A stretch of 9,710 nt of DNA from Cellvibrionales bacterium. GTDB lineage: Bacteria > Pseudomonadota > Gammaproteobacteria > Pseudomonadales > JAHEGP01. Below the pieces are notes generated by a model. It saw only the letters and a program-made list of their open reading frames with translations, did not search any database and was not told the origin of the DNA. The stretch covers positions 1 to 9,710 of the forward strand of contig JAHEGP010000109.1 in NCBI GenBank assembly GCA_024645065.1. The letters run 5' to 3'. Made by a program: the position numbers and the translations under genes. Numbering within the stretch: the first letter of the stretch is position 1; each line of letters starts with the position of its first letter. This document shows, piece by piece, positions 1 through 5,762 of this stretch.

Positions 1-132
1 TCGCAGGTGTAGTTCGCGGGTGCAGTTCGCAGGCGTAGTTCGCAGGCGTAGTTCGCAGGCGTAGTTCGCAGGCGTAGTTCGCAGGCGTAGTTCGCAGGCG
101 TAGTTCGCGGGCGTAGTTCTCAGGCGTAGTTC
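1..132 (+). repeat. 13-bp tandem repeat array derived from the 5' end of tRNA-Gly
   Basis: Ten consecutive 13-bp units start at 3, 16, 29, 42, 55, 68, 81, 94, 107 and 120, with no spacers. Units 3 to 8 are identical (GCAGGCGTAGTTC). The outer units vary: unit 1 has GCAGGTG, unit 2 GCGGGTGC, unit 9 GCGGGCG, and unit 10 starts with T. The next unit in phase, at 133, is GCGGGTGTAGTTC, which is the first 13 nt of the tRNA gene: the 5' acceptor strand, U8-A9 and the 5' strand of the D stem. The two bases at 1-2 (TC) fit the end of another unit, so the array probably continues to the left. An unbroken array leading into the tRNA suggests expansion from the gene's own 5' end by slippage or unequal recombination; that mechanism is inferred. 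I see no promoter inside the units. Confidence 0.95.
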
Positions 133-206
133 GCGGGTGTAGTTCAATGGTAGAACGGCAGCTTCCCAAGCTGCACACGGGAGTTCGATTCTCCTCACCC
201 GCTCCA
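133..206 (+). tRNA. tRNA-Gly (anticodon CCC)
   Basis: A complete cloverleaf can be folded by eye. The acceptor stem GCGGGTG (133-139) pairs with CACCCGC (196-202). The D stem GTTC (142-145) pairs with GAAC (153-156). The anticodon stem GCAGC (158-162) pairs with GCTGC (170-174) around the loop TTCCCAA, which puts anticodon CCC at 165-167. The T stem 179-183 pairs with 191-195 (one G-T wobble) around TTCGATT. The discriminator base is T203 and the CCA end (204-206) is encoded, as is usual in gammaproteobacteria. This tRNA reads GGG glycine codons. Its first 13 nt are the last unit of the upstream tandem array, so any promoter must lie left of the repeats or be absent. No T-rich terminator follows, and a protein ORF starts 13 nt downstream. 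Confidence 0.96.
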
Positions 207-219
207 GCCATGTCCCCGC

Positions 220-1095
220 ATGATGACAAGGTCAATCTCAAGAATGTTATGGATAGCGCTCGCGATCGGTATTGCCCTCGCTTCGCTGCGTGCAATGTAT
301 GGGAGCGATCGACTCGCTGCGGGCCGGTTGTGGAATACCCTGGTCGCAGGGGCGACTGCGGAGCCACCGTTGTTTTGCCAATCGATGTTGGCCGGTTTGC
401 CGGAACCGGCACAACGCTATTTTGGCTTTACCATCCGGCAAGGCGTCCCGCTCTACCGGGTGGTGGAGATCACTCTGGCGGGCAAGCTGGGCCTGGGCAA
501 CCAGTCCAATCCCCGCTATCAATCCATGCGAGCGCGGCAAATACTGGCACCACCGAACGGTCTGGTTTGGCAGCTATGCTGCGGTTCGCCCTGGCTGCGA
601 ATAGTGGGTTCGGATGCTGCGCTGGGGCCCTGTTCATGGACCCGTTTCTGGTTGTTTGGCCTGATACCCCTGGTGCGGGCTGGCGGTACTGTCGATCATG
701 CCCGGTCGGCTTACGGGCGGGTTGTCGCTGAATCCGCCTTCTGGGTGCCGGCCGCGTTGTTGCCGGGGCCCGGGGTGAGCTGGCATGGCGTCGACGAAGA
801 TACCGCCTGCGTGACGGTGATTGCGGGTGAATTCAGCCAGCAAGTCGAGATCACGGTCGATGAACAGGGTCGGCCAACCCGGGTGACGATGCAGCGCTGG
901 AGCAATGTCAATGCGCAAGGGGTCTATCGGCAGCAGCCCTTCGGGGGGTACCTGTCACAGTATCGTGACTTCGAGGGGTATCGCCTGCCGACCCATGTCG
1001 AGGGTGGCAACATGATGGGTACATCGGAATACTTTCCATTTTATATTGCTGATATCGAAAGTTTGGGTTTTATCCATCCGGAAGCATCTGCCTGA
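220..1095 (+). CDS. DUF6544-like membrane-anchored protein
   Basis: A 291-residue protein resembling the uncharacterised DUF6544 family, recognised from memory of its pattern. That pattern is a LPxPxQRYF-like segment (residues 60-68), a G-P-rich start of a beta-rich domain (75-95), a central ESAFWVPAALLP block (171-182), and a C-terminal segment with GGYLSQYRDFEGYRLP (242-257). Residues 9-26 are hydrophobic and likely form a single N-terminal membrane anchor or uncleaved signal, placing the rest in the periplasm. No catalytic motif is evident and the function is unknown. The start is uncertain: ATG at 220 and 223 have no good Shine-Dalgarno, while ATG 244 (MLWIALAIG) has an AAGG about 12 nt upstream and still keeps the hydrophobic segment. 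The gene begins directly after tRNA-Gly and converges with the alkaline phosphatase gene, with 25 bp between their stops. Confidence 0.8.
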   Translation: MMTRSISRMLWIALAIGIALASLRAMYGSDRLAAGRLWNTLVAGATAEPPLFCQSMLAGLPEPAQRYFGFTIRQGVPLYRVVEITLAGKLGLGNQSNPRYQSMRARQILAPPNGLVWQLCCGSPWLRIVGSDAALGPCSWTRFWLFGLIPLVRAGGTVDHARSAYGRVVAESAFWVPAALLPGPGVSWHGVDEDTACVTVIAGEFSQQVEITVDEQGRPTRVTMQRWSNVNAQGVYRQQPFGGYLSQYRDFEGYRLPTHVEGGNMMGTSEYFPFYIADIESLGFIHPEASA

Positions 1096-1120
1096 GGAAT
1101 GGACATTTTTGCCGAGGTCT

Positions 1121-2506
1121 TCACTGCAGATTCAGAAAGCGAACCATCAGGCGATAAATATCGGCCTGGGTCAGATAGGCTGGAATGGTATCGGCACCCG
1201 GTCCTTCGGCCAGCAGCGGGACATTGGTGCCCGTGTGCAATTCATCATCGGCAACGCTGGTGGCGTAGTTGATCATCATGACTGAGCCTTCGGGGGTTTG
1301 AACCCTGGCCACGGCGCCGGGGCTGTGAAAGGCCTTGTCGCCAAAGCTGAAGCTACGCCGGTCGGGAATGATTTGCGCCGCGTGGCCGTGATCGGCAGTT
1401 ACCAGGATGAGAGTGTTGGGCTGCTGTTTGGCAAAGTCCAGAGCGCTTCCCAGGGCCTGCTCCAGTTGTCCGACTTCGCCGATATGGCCACAGGGGTTGC
1501 GGGCGTGGGACTGCTTGTCGATAGAGGCGGATTCCACCAGCAGGAAAAACCCCTGCTGCGGGTCTCTGCCCAGCACGGCCAGAGCTTTGTCGGTCATGGT
1601 TTTCAGGCTGGGGCCGGCGGCAGCCTCCGGGTTGGCGACGCAGGGAAAGGATGTTGCTGCCAGGCTGGCTGTCGAATGTGTCACAGCTTCGGCCTTGCGC
1701 TGACTTTGTCCCTGCCACATGACCGGCATGTCAACAGCTGCGAACAGCCCCAGTAGCGGGCGTTGCAGTGGTGCCTCAGCCAGGCTGTCGCTGTCGGTTG
1801 CGACGAAGTAGCCATGCTCCAAAGCCGTCTCCAGTGGCCGTTTCTCACCGCCATAAGCAGCCTGTTCGAAATACCTGCGACCACCCCCCAGCAGTACCTC
1901 CAGCCCGGCGCTACTCAGCTGGTGGGCTATCGATCCGGGGCCGCCGCGCTCGATGGCCTGGGCTGTGCAGTCAATTTTCGCGCCATACCAATCAACCGCT
2001 GCCGGTAAGTCCATCGGTCCCTCGCACTTGCGGTGTACGCTATGGGTCGCAAACGCTGCCGCCGTGGCATCGGTGACGCTGGAGGTGGTGACGATCCCGG
2101 TGCGATAACCAGCTCGCCGAGCCAGCTCCACAATGGTCGGCAGCTCGCCTGTACCGCGGTAATCCATTGCAATGCGGCCTTTGCTGGTCACTATCCCGGT
2201 GGCGAGGGTGGTGGCGGTATTCGCCGAATCTGCGACATAAACGGAACGTCCGGGCCGGGTTGGGGCTACAGTCTGCACCCGGACAGAGGACAGGCTTTGC
2301 AACTGGTCCATCACCAGCATACCGTCGCTGCCGACCAGGTAGTTGCGGGCAATCGTCAGCTGCTGTTGGTCCATGCCATCGCCGAGCAGGAGAATGACAT
2401 TGGGCCTGGAATGGCGCTCGGTCTCGGCTATTGCAGCCGCGGTCAGCGTACAGAGCGCCAGGCTGAAGAAGAGCTGCACACAGCTCAGCATCGATGCTCT
2501 GATCAT
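1121..2506 (-). CDS. phoA: Alkaline phosphatase, PhoA family, secreted
   Basis: A 461-residue periplasmic phosphomonoesterase that releases inorganic phosphate from organic esters. A signal peptide is visible (hydrophobic residues about 8-25, likely cleavage after AIA at 27). The active-site set known from E. coli PhoA is all present by alignment: Asp43 in GDGMD, nucleophile Ser94 in ADSAN, Asp146 and Thr148 in TDAT, Arg159 in HRKCEGP, Glu325, Asp330, Lys331 and His334 in ESASIDKQSH, Asp372-His373 in TADHGH, and His424 in LHTG. The length is close to E. coli PhoA, so it should be active with two Zn and one Mg. ATG 2506 is used because it gives the full signal peptide; ATG 2491 is possible, and neither has a strong Shine-Dalgarno. 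It is probably its own transcription unit, since 99 bp separate it from the upstream dehydrogenase. Family membership is firm; the exact subgroup is not. Confidence 0.95.
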   Translation of the reverse strand: MIRASMLSCVQLFFSLALCTLTAAAIAETERHSRPNVILLLGDGMDQQQLTIARNYLVGSDGMLVMDQLQSLSSVRVQTVAPTRPGRSVYVADSANTATTLATGIVTSKGRIAMDYRGTGELPTIVELARRAGYRTGIVTTSSVTDATAAAFATHSVHRKCEGPMDLPAAVDWYGAKIDCTAQAIERGGPGSIAHQLSSAGLEVLLGGGRRYFEQAAYGGEKRPLETALEHGYFVATDSDSLAEAPLQRPLLGLFAAVDMPVMWQGQSQRKAEAVTHSTASLAATSFPCVANPEAAAGPSLKTMTDKALAVLGRDPQQGFFLLVESASIDKQSHARNPCGHIGEVGQLEQALGSALDFAKQQPNTLILVTADHGHAAQIIPDRRSFSFGDKAFHSPGAVARVQTPEGSVMMINYATSVADDELHTGTNVPLLAEGPGADTIPAYLTQADIYRLMVRFLNLQ

Positions 2507-2525
2507 AGGATGGGTTTCGCCTGGC

Positions 2526-2542
2526 CAATACCCAGCGTATTG
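2526..2542. promoter_or_regulatory. Inverted repeat upstream of alkaline phosphatase
   Basis: CAATAC (2526-2531) and GTATTG (2537-2542) form a perfect 6-bp inverted repeat around CCAGC, 20 bp upstream of the phosphatase start codon and inside the 99-bp spacer. The position suits an operator or an mRNA leader hairpin. The same spacer holds one Pho-box-like half site on the - strand (CCGTCAT, 2576-2570), but the second half site is not recognisable, so phosphate control is not shown. Confidence 0.3.
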
Positions 2543-2605
2543 CTACGGTGGGCTGGCAGGATTCCGGTTATGACGGCACTTTGCAGGCGCTACAGTTGTC
2601 CTTGA

Positions 2606-3772
2606 CTAGCGCCCCACTATCCCCCTGGCGACCACTTCCTTCATGATCTCCGAGGTTCCGGCGTAGATTGTCTGGATGCGGGCATCGCGATAAAAGCGCG
2701 AGATCGGGTATTCCGCGGTATAGCCGTAACCGCCAAACAGTTGCAGGCATTCATTGACCATTCGCAGCTGCATTTCGGTGGTGCAATACTTGATCATAGC
2801 GGCGTCTTCCACGGTCATCTCACCGAGCTTGAATTTGGCCATGTATTTCTCGAACAGCGCGGTGCACATTTCCAGCTCGGTTTTCAATTCCGCCAGTTTG
2901 AAGCGGGTGTTCTGAAACTGGCTGATGCTCTGGCCGAAGGCTTTGCGCTCGGTGACGTAGTCTGCAGTAATCTCCAGTGCACCCCGGGCGTGACCGATGG
3001 CTTGTGCGGCACAGCCCAGGCGTTCCCGGGGCAGCTCTTCCATAAGGTGGACAAAACCGCGGTTTTCGCCCCCCAGCAGGGCATTGGCCGGCACCCGCAG
3101 GTTGTCAAAAAACAATTCGGCGGTGTCACTGGCATGCTGGCCGATCTTTTCAATTTTTTTGCCCCGGGAGAAGCCGGGCAGGGAGGCATCCACCATAAAC
3201 AGCGAGATGCCCTTGGCGCCGGCGCCTGGGTCGGTCTTGGCGCAGACAATCACCATATCGGCATGAATACCATTGGTAATAAAAATCTTTGAGCCGTTGA
3301 TAATGTAGTCGTCGCCGTCACGCACGGCGCTGGTGCGCATTGCGGCGACGTCACTGCCGGCACCGGGTTCGGTCATACCCAGGGCGGCGACCACTTCGCC
3401 GGTTACCATACGCGGCAACCAATAATGCTTTTGCTCGTCGGTGCCAATATTGTAAATATAGGGTGCGACGATATTGGCATGAATGTTGTAGCCACTGCCC
3501 AGGCCATGCATGTTCAGGCGGCACATTTCATGCTGGATCATCTGGATGACCTCAAAGCTGGCACCCGCTGCACCGTATATTTCCGGCATGTCTACCAGCA
3601 GCAAACCGGCAGCGCCCATGGTGTTCCAGATCTCCCGGGGCGCGATGTGATCCTCTTCCCACTGTTCATAGTGCGGCAGTAGTTCCTGCTCGAAAAATCG
3701 CAGTACCATATCGCGAAACATGTCCAGCTCTTCGTTTTGTTCAGATGCCTGGGTCGCCGTCGCTGTCGTCAT
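2606..3772 (-). CDS. Acyl-CoA dehydrogenase, long-chain/isovaleryl-like active-site type
   Basis: A 388-residue FAD enzyme that oxidises an acyl-CoA to the trans-2-enoyl-CoA and passes electrons to ETF. The family blocks run in order: N-terminal helical domain (about 15-125), GMTEPGAGSD flavin/substrate motif (132-141), middle beta domain with KIFITNG (162-168), and C-terminal helical domain with RKAFGQ (276-281), LQLFGGYGY (343-351) and IYAGTSEIM (369-377). The Glu of the YEGT motif used by medium- and short-chain enzymes is Ala371 here. Instead Glu250, in LPRERLG, sits where the long-chain and isovaleryl-CoA dehydrogenases carry their catalytic base. Activity is therefore expected, with a long or branched substrate possible; the substrate cannot be read from sequence. 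The ATG at 3772 has GAGG 8 nt upstream. The gene is monocistronic or leads into the phosphatase, and is divergent from the DUF502-like gene. Confidence 0.93.
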   Translation of the reverse strand: MTTATATQASEQNEELDMFRDMVLRFFEQELLPHYEQWEEDHIAPREIWNTMGAAGLLLVDMPEIYGAAGASFEVIQMIQHEMCRLNMHGLGSGYNIHANIVAPYIYNIGTDEQKHYWLPRMVTGEVVAALGMTEPGAGSDVAAMRTSAVRDGDDYIINGSKIFITNGIHADMVIVCAKTDPGAGAKGISLFMVDASLPGFSRGKKIEKIGQHASDTAELFFDNLRVPANALLGGENRGFVHLMEELPRERLGCAAQAIGHARGALEITADYVTERKAFGQSISQFQNTRFKLAELKTELEMCTALFEKYMAKFKLGEMTVEDAAMIKYCTTEMQLRMVNECLQLFGGYGYTAEYPISRFYRDARIQTIYAGTSEIMKEVVARGIVGR

Positions 3773-3801
3773 GGTGTTAACCTCATAATCTGGATTGCTT
3801 G

Positions 3802-3813
3802 CAAACAGGTTTT
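3802..3813. promoter_or_regulatory. PsrA-like palindrome in front of acyl-CoA dehydrogenase
   Basis: The site reads CAAAC-AG-GTTTT, with AAAC and GTTT forming the dyad. It is close to the (G/C)AAAC-N2-4-GTTT(G/C) pattern recalled for PsrA, a TetR-type repressor of fatty-acid degradation genes in Pseudomonas and other gammaproteobacteria. It lies 29 bp upstream of the dehydrogenase ATG, where a repressor could act. The last base is T rather than G/C, and a motif this short can occur by chance. No regulator gene is in the window. Confidence 0.3.
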
Positions 3814-4002
3814 CATTTTATCCTGTCGGATAGCTTCATGTCTCCTGCCTTATCAGCAGGGCGGGAAGACTCTCTGCGATCCCTGATCTGGCAAGACAAT
3901 TCTCCGAGGGCAAGGCACTGACCGAAAGTCAACGAGTCGGGAAGCTGCCCCAGCACGGGAGCTGGGTCGACTGGCAGTGGTTTGTGGCTGAATCTTGTTA
4001 CG

Positions 4003-4010
4003 AAAAGGGA
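4003..4010 (+). promoter_or_regulatory. Ribosome binding site fixing the DUF502-like start
   Basis: AAAAGGGA ends 7 nt before ATG 4018. This supports that ATG over the in-frame TTG at 3982, which would add 12 polar residues ahead of the membrane segment. Confidence 0.7.
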
Positions 4011-4017
4011 CCTGATT

Positions 4018-4614
4018 ATGAGAAATTTTTTGCGCACAACCCTCCTCGGGGGCGTCGTTTTTTTGATTCCATTGGTGGTTTTGGTGGTCTTGCTGGGCAA
4101 GGCTTTCAATATCATGAAAGTGATTGCCGCCCCGATCGAGCGGATGCTGCCGCTGGACTCCGTTGCCGGGGTCGGACTCATTAATATCCTCGCCATCTTT
4201 GTGATGCTGTTGTTGTGCCTGGTGGCGGGCCTGGTTGCCCGGAGTGCCCCTGCAAGGGCATTTTACGGCAGGTTGGATGGGTTATTGCTGGAGCTGGTGC
4301 CGGGCTATGCCTGGGCCAAGAGGGTGGTTGCCGGTCTTGGCGGTGAGCCTGATGTCGAGGGCTTCAAGCCAGTGCTGGTTGCCTTGGACGACATGTCCCA
4401 GCTGGCGTTTGAAATGGAGCGAACCACCGATGGCCGGGTGGTGGTGTTTATGCCCGGAGCCCCCGATTCACGCAGCGGTTCGGTAGCCTACGTGGAGGCC
4501 GTGCGGGTGAGCCCCGTGTCGGCCAGCTTTCTGGAGATCAACAAAACCCTCCGGAAAATGGGTGAGGGTTCCGCGGCCATCCTGCAATCGCCGGCGCCTG
4601 GAGTATCTCAATGA
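4018..4614 (+). CDS. DUF502-like inner-membrane protein
   Basis: A 198-residue protein. Residues 8-30 and about 53-75 form two strong transmembrane helices, preceded by a short basic N-terminus (MRNFLR). They are joined by a short loop (about 31-52) and followed by a soluble domain with VVVFMPGAPDSRSGSVAYVE (141-160) and a helix around 170-185. The order of two helices, a loop with conserved prolines, then V.VF.P.AP...SG resembles the DUF502 family of uncharacterised membrane proteins. The match is by eye and moderate; the biochemical role is unknown. It is the only + strand gene in the middle of the window and appears monocistronic: the 3' flank is gene-poor and a weak hairpin lies 66 bp after the stop. 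Confidence 0.8.
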   Translation: MRNFLRTTLLGGVVFLIPLVVLVVLLGKAFNIMKVIAAPIERMLPLDSVAGVGLINILAIFVMLLLCLVAGLVARSAPARAFYGRLDGLLLELVPGYAWAKRVVAGLGGEPDVEGFKPVLVALDDMSQLAFEMERTTDGRVVVFMPGAPDSRSGSVAYVEAVRVSPVSASFLEINKTLRKMGEGSAAILQSPAPGVSQ

Positions 4615-4679
4615 CACCCGCCTCGCAGCCTGTCAGACATTCCCCTGGTGACCCGGCCCTTGCAGCGTTTTGACCCCGG

Positions 4680-4700
4680 GGCTAGGGCTATTCGCTAGCC
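4680..4700 (+). terminator. Weak hairpin downstream of the DUF502-like gene
   Basis: GGCTAG (4680-4685) and CTAGCC (4695-4700) can form a 6-bp stem with a 9-nt loop. The following bases (TTATG) give no real T tract, so intrinsic termination is doubtful. It may simply be a local dyad in the gene-poor stretch 4615-4967, where I see no other clear signal apart from the doubtful ORF on the opposite strand. Confidence 0.2.
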
Positions 4701-4723
4701 TTATGTCGGTCAGCACGCCGTCT

Positions 4724-4918
4724 TTAGCAAGGCCCGGGACATCGATAGAGGGACAAGGGGTCGGCTTTTTCATTGGGCTCTCCACAGCGCCGCTGTAGCA
4801 CCGGTTTATCGGGTGGGCTACTTGCGGCGCTATCGACGATGCCGTCATGGCACTCGATGGTGCGGGCATCCGCCAGACTGCCGGCGAGCGCTAGCCCGGC
4901 AAACGCCATCGCTCTCAC
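4724..4918 (-). CDS. Doubtful short secreted ORF, possible DUF2845-like remnant
   Basis: A 64-residue ORF starting at GTG 4918, or at ATG 4909 for 61 residues. Its N-terminus looks like a signal peptide (MAFAGLALAGSLADA, cleavage likely before RTIEC). It is followed by IECHDGIVDS and VLQRRCGEPNEK, then ends with YRCPGPC. The two-part pattern of an early cysteine and a CGEP resembles DUF2845 proteins, which as I recall are roughly 90-110 residues, so about a third is missing here. Other frames downstream do not restore the family sequence. No clear Shine-Dalgarno precedes either start, and neighbouring frames are open by chance in this GC-rich stretch. It could be a decayed gene, a small Cys-containing exported protein, or not a gene. 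Confidence 0.35.
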   Translation of the reverse strand: MRAMAFAGLALAGSLADARTIECHDGIVDSAASSPPDKPVLQRRCGEPNEKADPLSLYRCPGPC

Positions 4919-4967
4919 AGCGAATTTTTGTCAAGACCGGCGAGAGGGTTTACTTCTCGGCCCATGA

Positions 4968-5135
4968 TCAGTCATCCGATTTATCGGCGGGTTGACCAGG
5001 ACTGGATTCCTCGGTCGCAGCATTCTCAGCCTGCGCCTGGGCGCTGGCCGCCTTGCGCAGGCGCTTTTCTTCCTTTTTCTGCTTTTTTGCAAGGTCGCGC
5101 TGGCGCTTGGCAAAAGCATAGTTGGGTTTGGCCAT
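4968..5135 (-). CDS. Small basic conserved protein (MAKPNYAF type)
   Basis: A 55-residue, highly charged protein. Residues 1-30 (MAKPNYAFAKRQRDLAKKQK, then KEEKRLRKAA) are strongly basic and likely helical; the tail (31-55) is acidic and Ala/Glu/Ser-rich, ending DKSDD. I recall this N-terminus as a widespread small hypothetical protein in gammaproteobacteria; no function is established that I know of. A basic helix with an acidic tail would suit RNA or ribosome association, which is speculation. The start at ATG 5135 is fixed by AGGAA (5145-5141) 5 nt upstream. An in-frame start at 5165 would add ten residues not fitting the family. The gene stands alone between the DUF805-like gene and the gene-poor stretch, all on the - strand. 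Confidence 0.8.
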   Translation of the reverse strand: MAKPNYAFAKRQRDLAKKQKKEEKRLRKAASAQAQAENAATEESSPGQPADKSDD

Positions 5136-5225
5136 GGTAATTCCTGCGGTGATGATTGAATGCACTCATGGTAATGCCTTCCAGCGAGGAAACCAATACA
5201 AGCGTGCGTAGACGCGGTCTCCCGG

Positions 5226-5239
5226 GCACAGCGCTGTGC
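5226..5239. repeat. 14-bp perfect palindrome at the DUF805-like stop codon
   Basis: GCACAGCGCTGTGC is fully self-complementary and touches the TAG stop of the DUF805-like gene (5241-5239). In RNA it could form a stem of about 5 bp with a 4-nt loop, but no T tract follows on the - strand, so it is not a standard intrinsic terminator. It might be a protein-binding dyad or a 3' mRNA-stabilising hairpin. The rest of the 103-bp spacer to the next gene shows nothing clear beyond the ribosome binding site. Confidence 0.45.
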
Positions 5240-5682
5240 TAACCGCTCAAGGTCTGCTGCTTTTTGAGGCTGCCGCTGGGAATCAAGAACAATGCCAGCA
5301 TCACCAGCGATTGGAACGCACTGCCAAATGGCTCCGACAGCAGGTATGCCAGCAAAGCACCGCCAAGAGCGACCCCCAGCGTTGACCACCAGCCGGGCAG
5401 GCCGATATCCCGCAGGCGCTTGGCCATAATATTGAGTGAGGCAAACAGGAACAGTAGCATAAGTATGGCGCCAAGCAGGGCCGCGGGCATCGACAGCCCC
5501 TCGGCAGCGCTGGCCTGTAACTGCTCCATGGTGCCGTCCAGCATGCTTTGCTCGGCATCGATTGACATCAATAATCCAGCAAACAGTAACACGCCGCTTA
5601 CATTTAATAGCGCGAAATAACCCAGGTACGGCAGGCGCTGCAGGCGGCCCGTTTTTATCTCACCCCACAAGGCTTGTAGCAT
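5239..5682 (-). CDS. DUF805-like integral membrane protein
   Basis: A 147-residue membrane protein. Four hydrophobic segments are visible, roughly residues 20-40, 66-87, 99-115 and 121-135. The hallmark AKRLRDIGLPGWW (87-99) matches the KRLHDIG.SGWW motif of the DUF805 family, and GRLQRLPYLGYF near the N-terminus fits its GR.SR..Y/FW start. DUF805 proteins are small inner-membrane proteins of unknown function. The ATG at 5682 is preceded by GGGAGGA (5692-5686), a strong Shine-Dalgarno. The gene follows the RND permease on the same strand, but a terminator-like hairpin at 5728-5754 lies between them, so it is probably a separate unit; I could not place its promoter. Confidence 0.85.
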   Translation of the reverse strand: MLQALWGEIKTGRLQRLPYLGYFALLNVSGVLLFAGLLMSIDAEQSMLDGTMEQLQASAAEGLSMPAALLGAILMLLFLFASLNIMAKRLRDIGLPGWWSTLGVALGGALLAYLLSEPFGSAFQSLVMLALFLIPSGSLKKQQTLSG

Positions 5683-5727
5683 AAGTCCTCCCTTTTCCTG
5701 CGCCTAGTCTAGCGTCAAGCAAAGGCG

Positions 5728-5754
5728 AAAACCACGACCTTTAAAAGTCCGTGG
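5728..5754 (-). terminator. Rho-independent terminator of the RND operon
   Basis: Reading the - strand, CCACGGAC (5754-5747) pairs with GTCGTGG (5738-5732) with one bulged G. The loop is TTTTAAAG and a TTTT run (5731-5728) follows directly. It starts 8 bp after the permease stop codon, the expected place for an intrinsic terminator ending the adaptor-permease transcript and insulating the DUF805-like gene. Confidence 0.6.
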
Positions 5755-5762
5755 CGGGGATT

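Larger units (their letters stand above)
3773..4017. promoter_or_regulatory. Divergent intergenic region with clustered inverted repeats
   Basis: This 245-bp spacer separates the acyl-CoA dehydrogenase (-) from the DUF502-like gene (+) and must hold the promoters for both. Four short dyads are visible: AAAC-AG-GTTT at 3803-3812 (listed separately), TATCC-TGTC-GGATA at 3819-3832, CCTGC-7nt-GCAGG at 3844-3860, and a perfect 6-bp CCCAGC-6nt-GCTGGG at 3949-3966. None is followed by a T run, so they are not evident terminators. I could not pick convincing -35/-10 pairs on either strand. The last dyad lies 51 bp before the DUF502-like start. Confidence 0.5.

Noticed and set aside
1..132. CRISPR-like repetitive array
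   Set aside because: The units are 13 bp, contiguous and without spacers, and match the adjacent tRNA; there are no cas genes in the window.
147..731. Overlapping + strand ORF across the tRNA and the DUF6544-like gene
   Set aside because: It starts inside the tRNA and runs out of frame through a gene with family-like sequence; its translation has no recognisable domain.
1298..1756. + strand ORF opposite the alkaline phosphatase
   Set aside because: It is antisense to conserved phosphatase active-site regions and looks like a low-complexity shadow.
2568..2576. Pho box upstream of the phosphatase
   Set aside because: Only one half site (CCGTCAT) is recognisable; the second 7-mer does not match, so phosphate control is not claimed.
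4929..4934. TTGACA on the - strand as a -35 box for the short secreted ORF
   Set aside because: No -10 box is found at 16-18 bp spacing, and it would place the transcription start inside the ORF.
4968..5165. Longer 65-residue version of the MAKPNYAF protein
   Set aside because: The Shine-Dalgarno AGGAA lies directly before ATG 5135, and the family N-terminus begins there.
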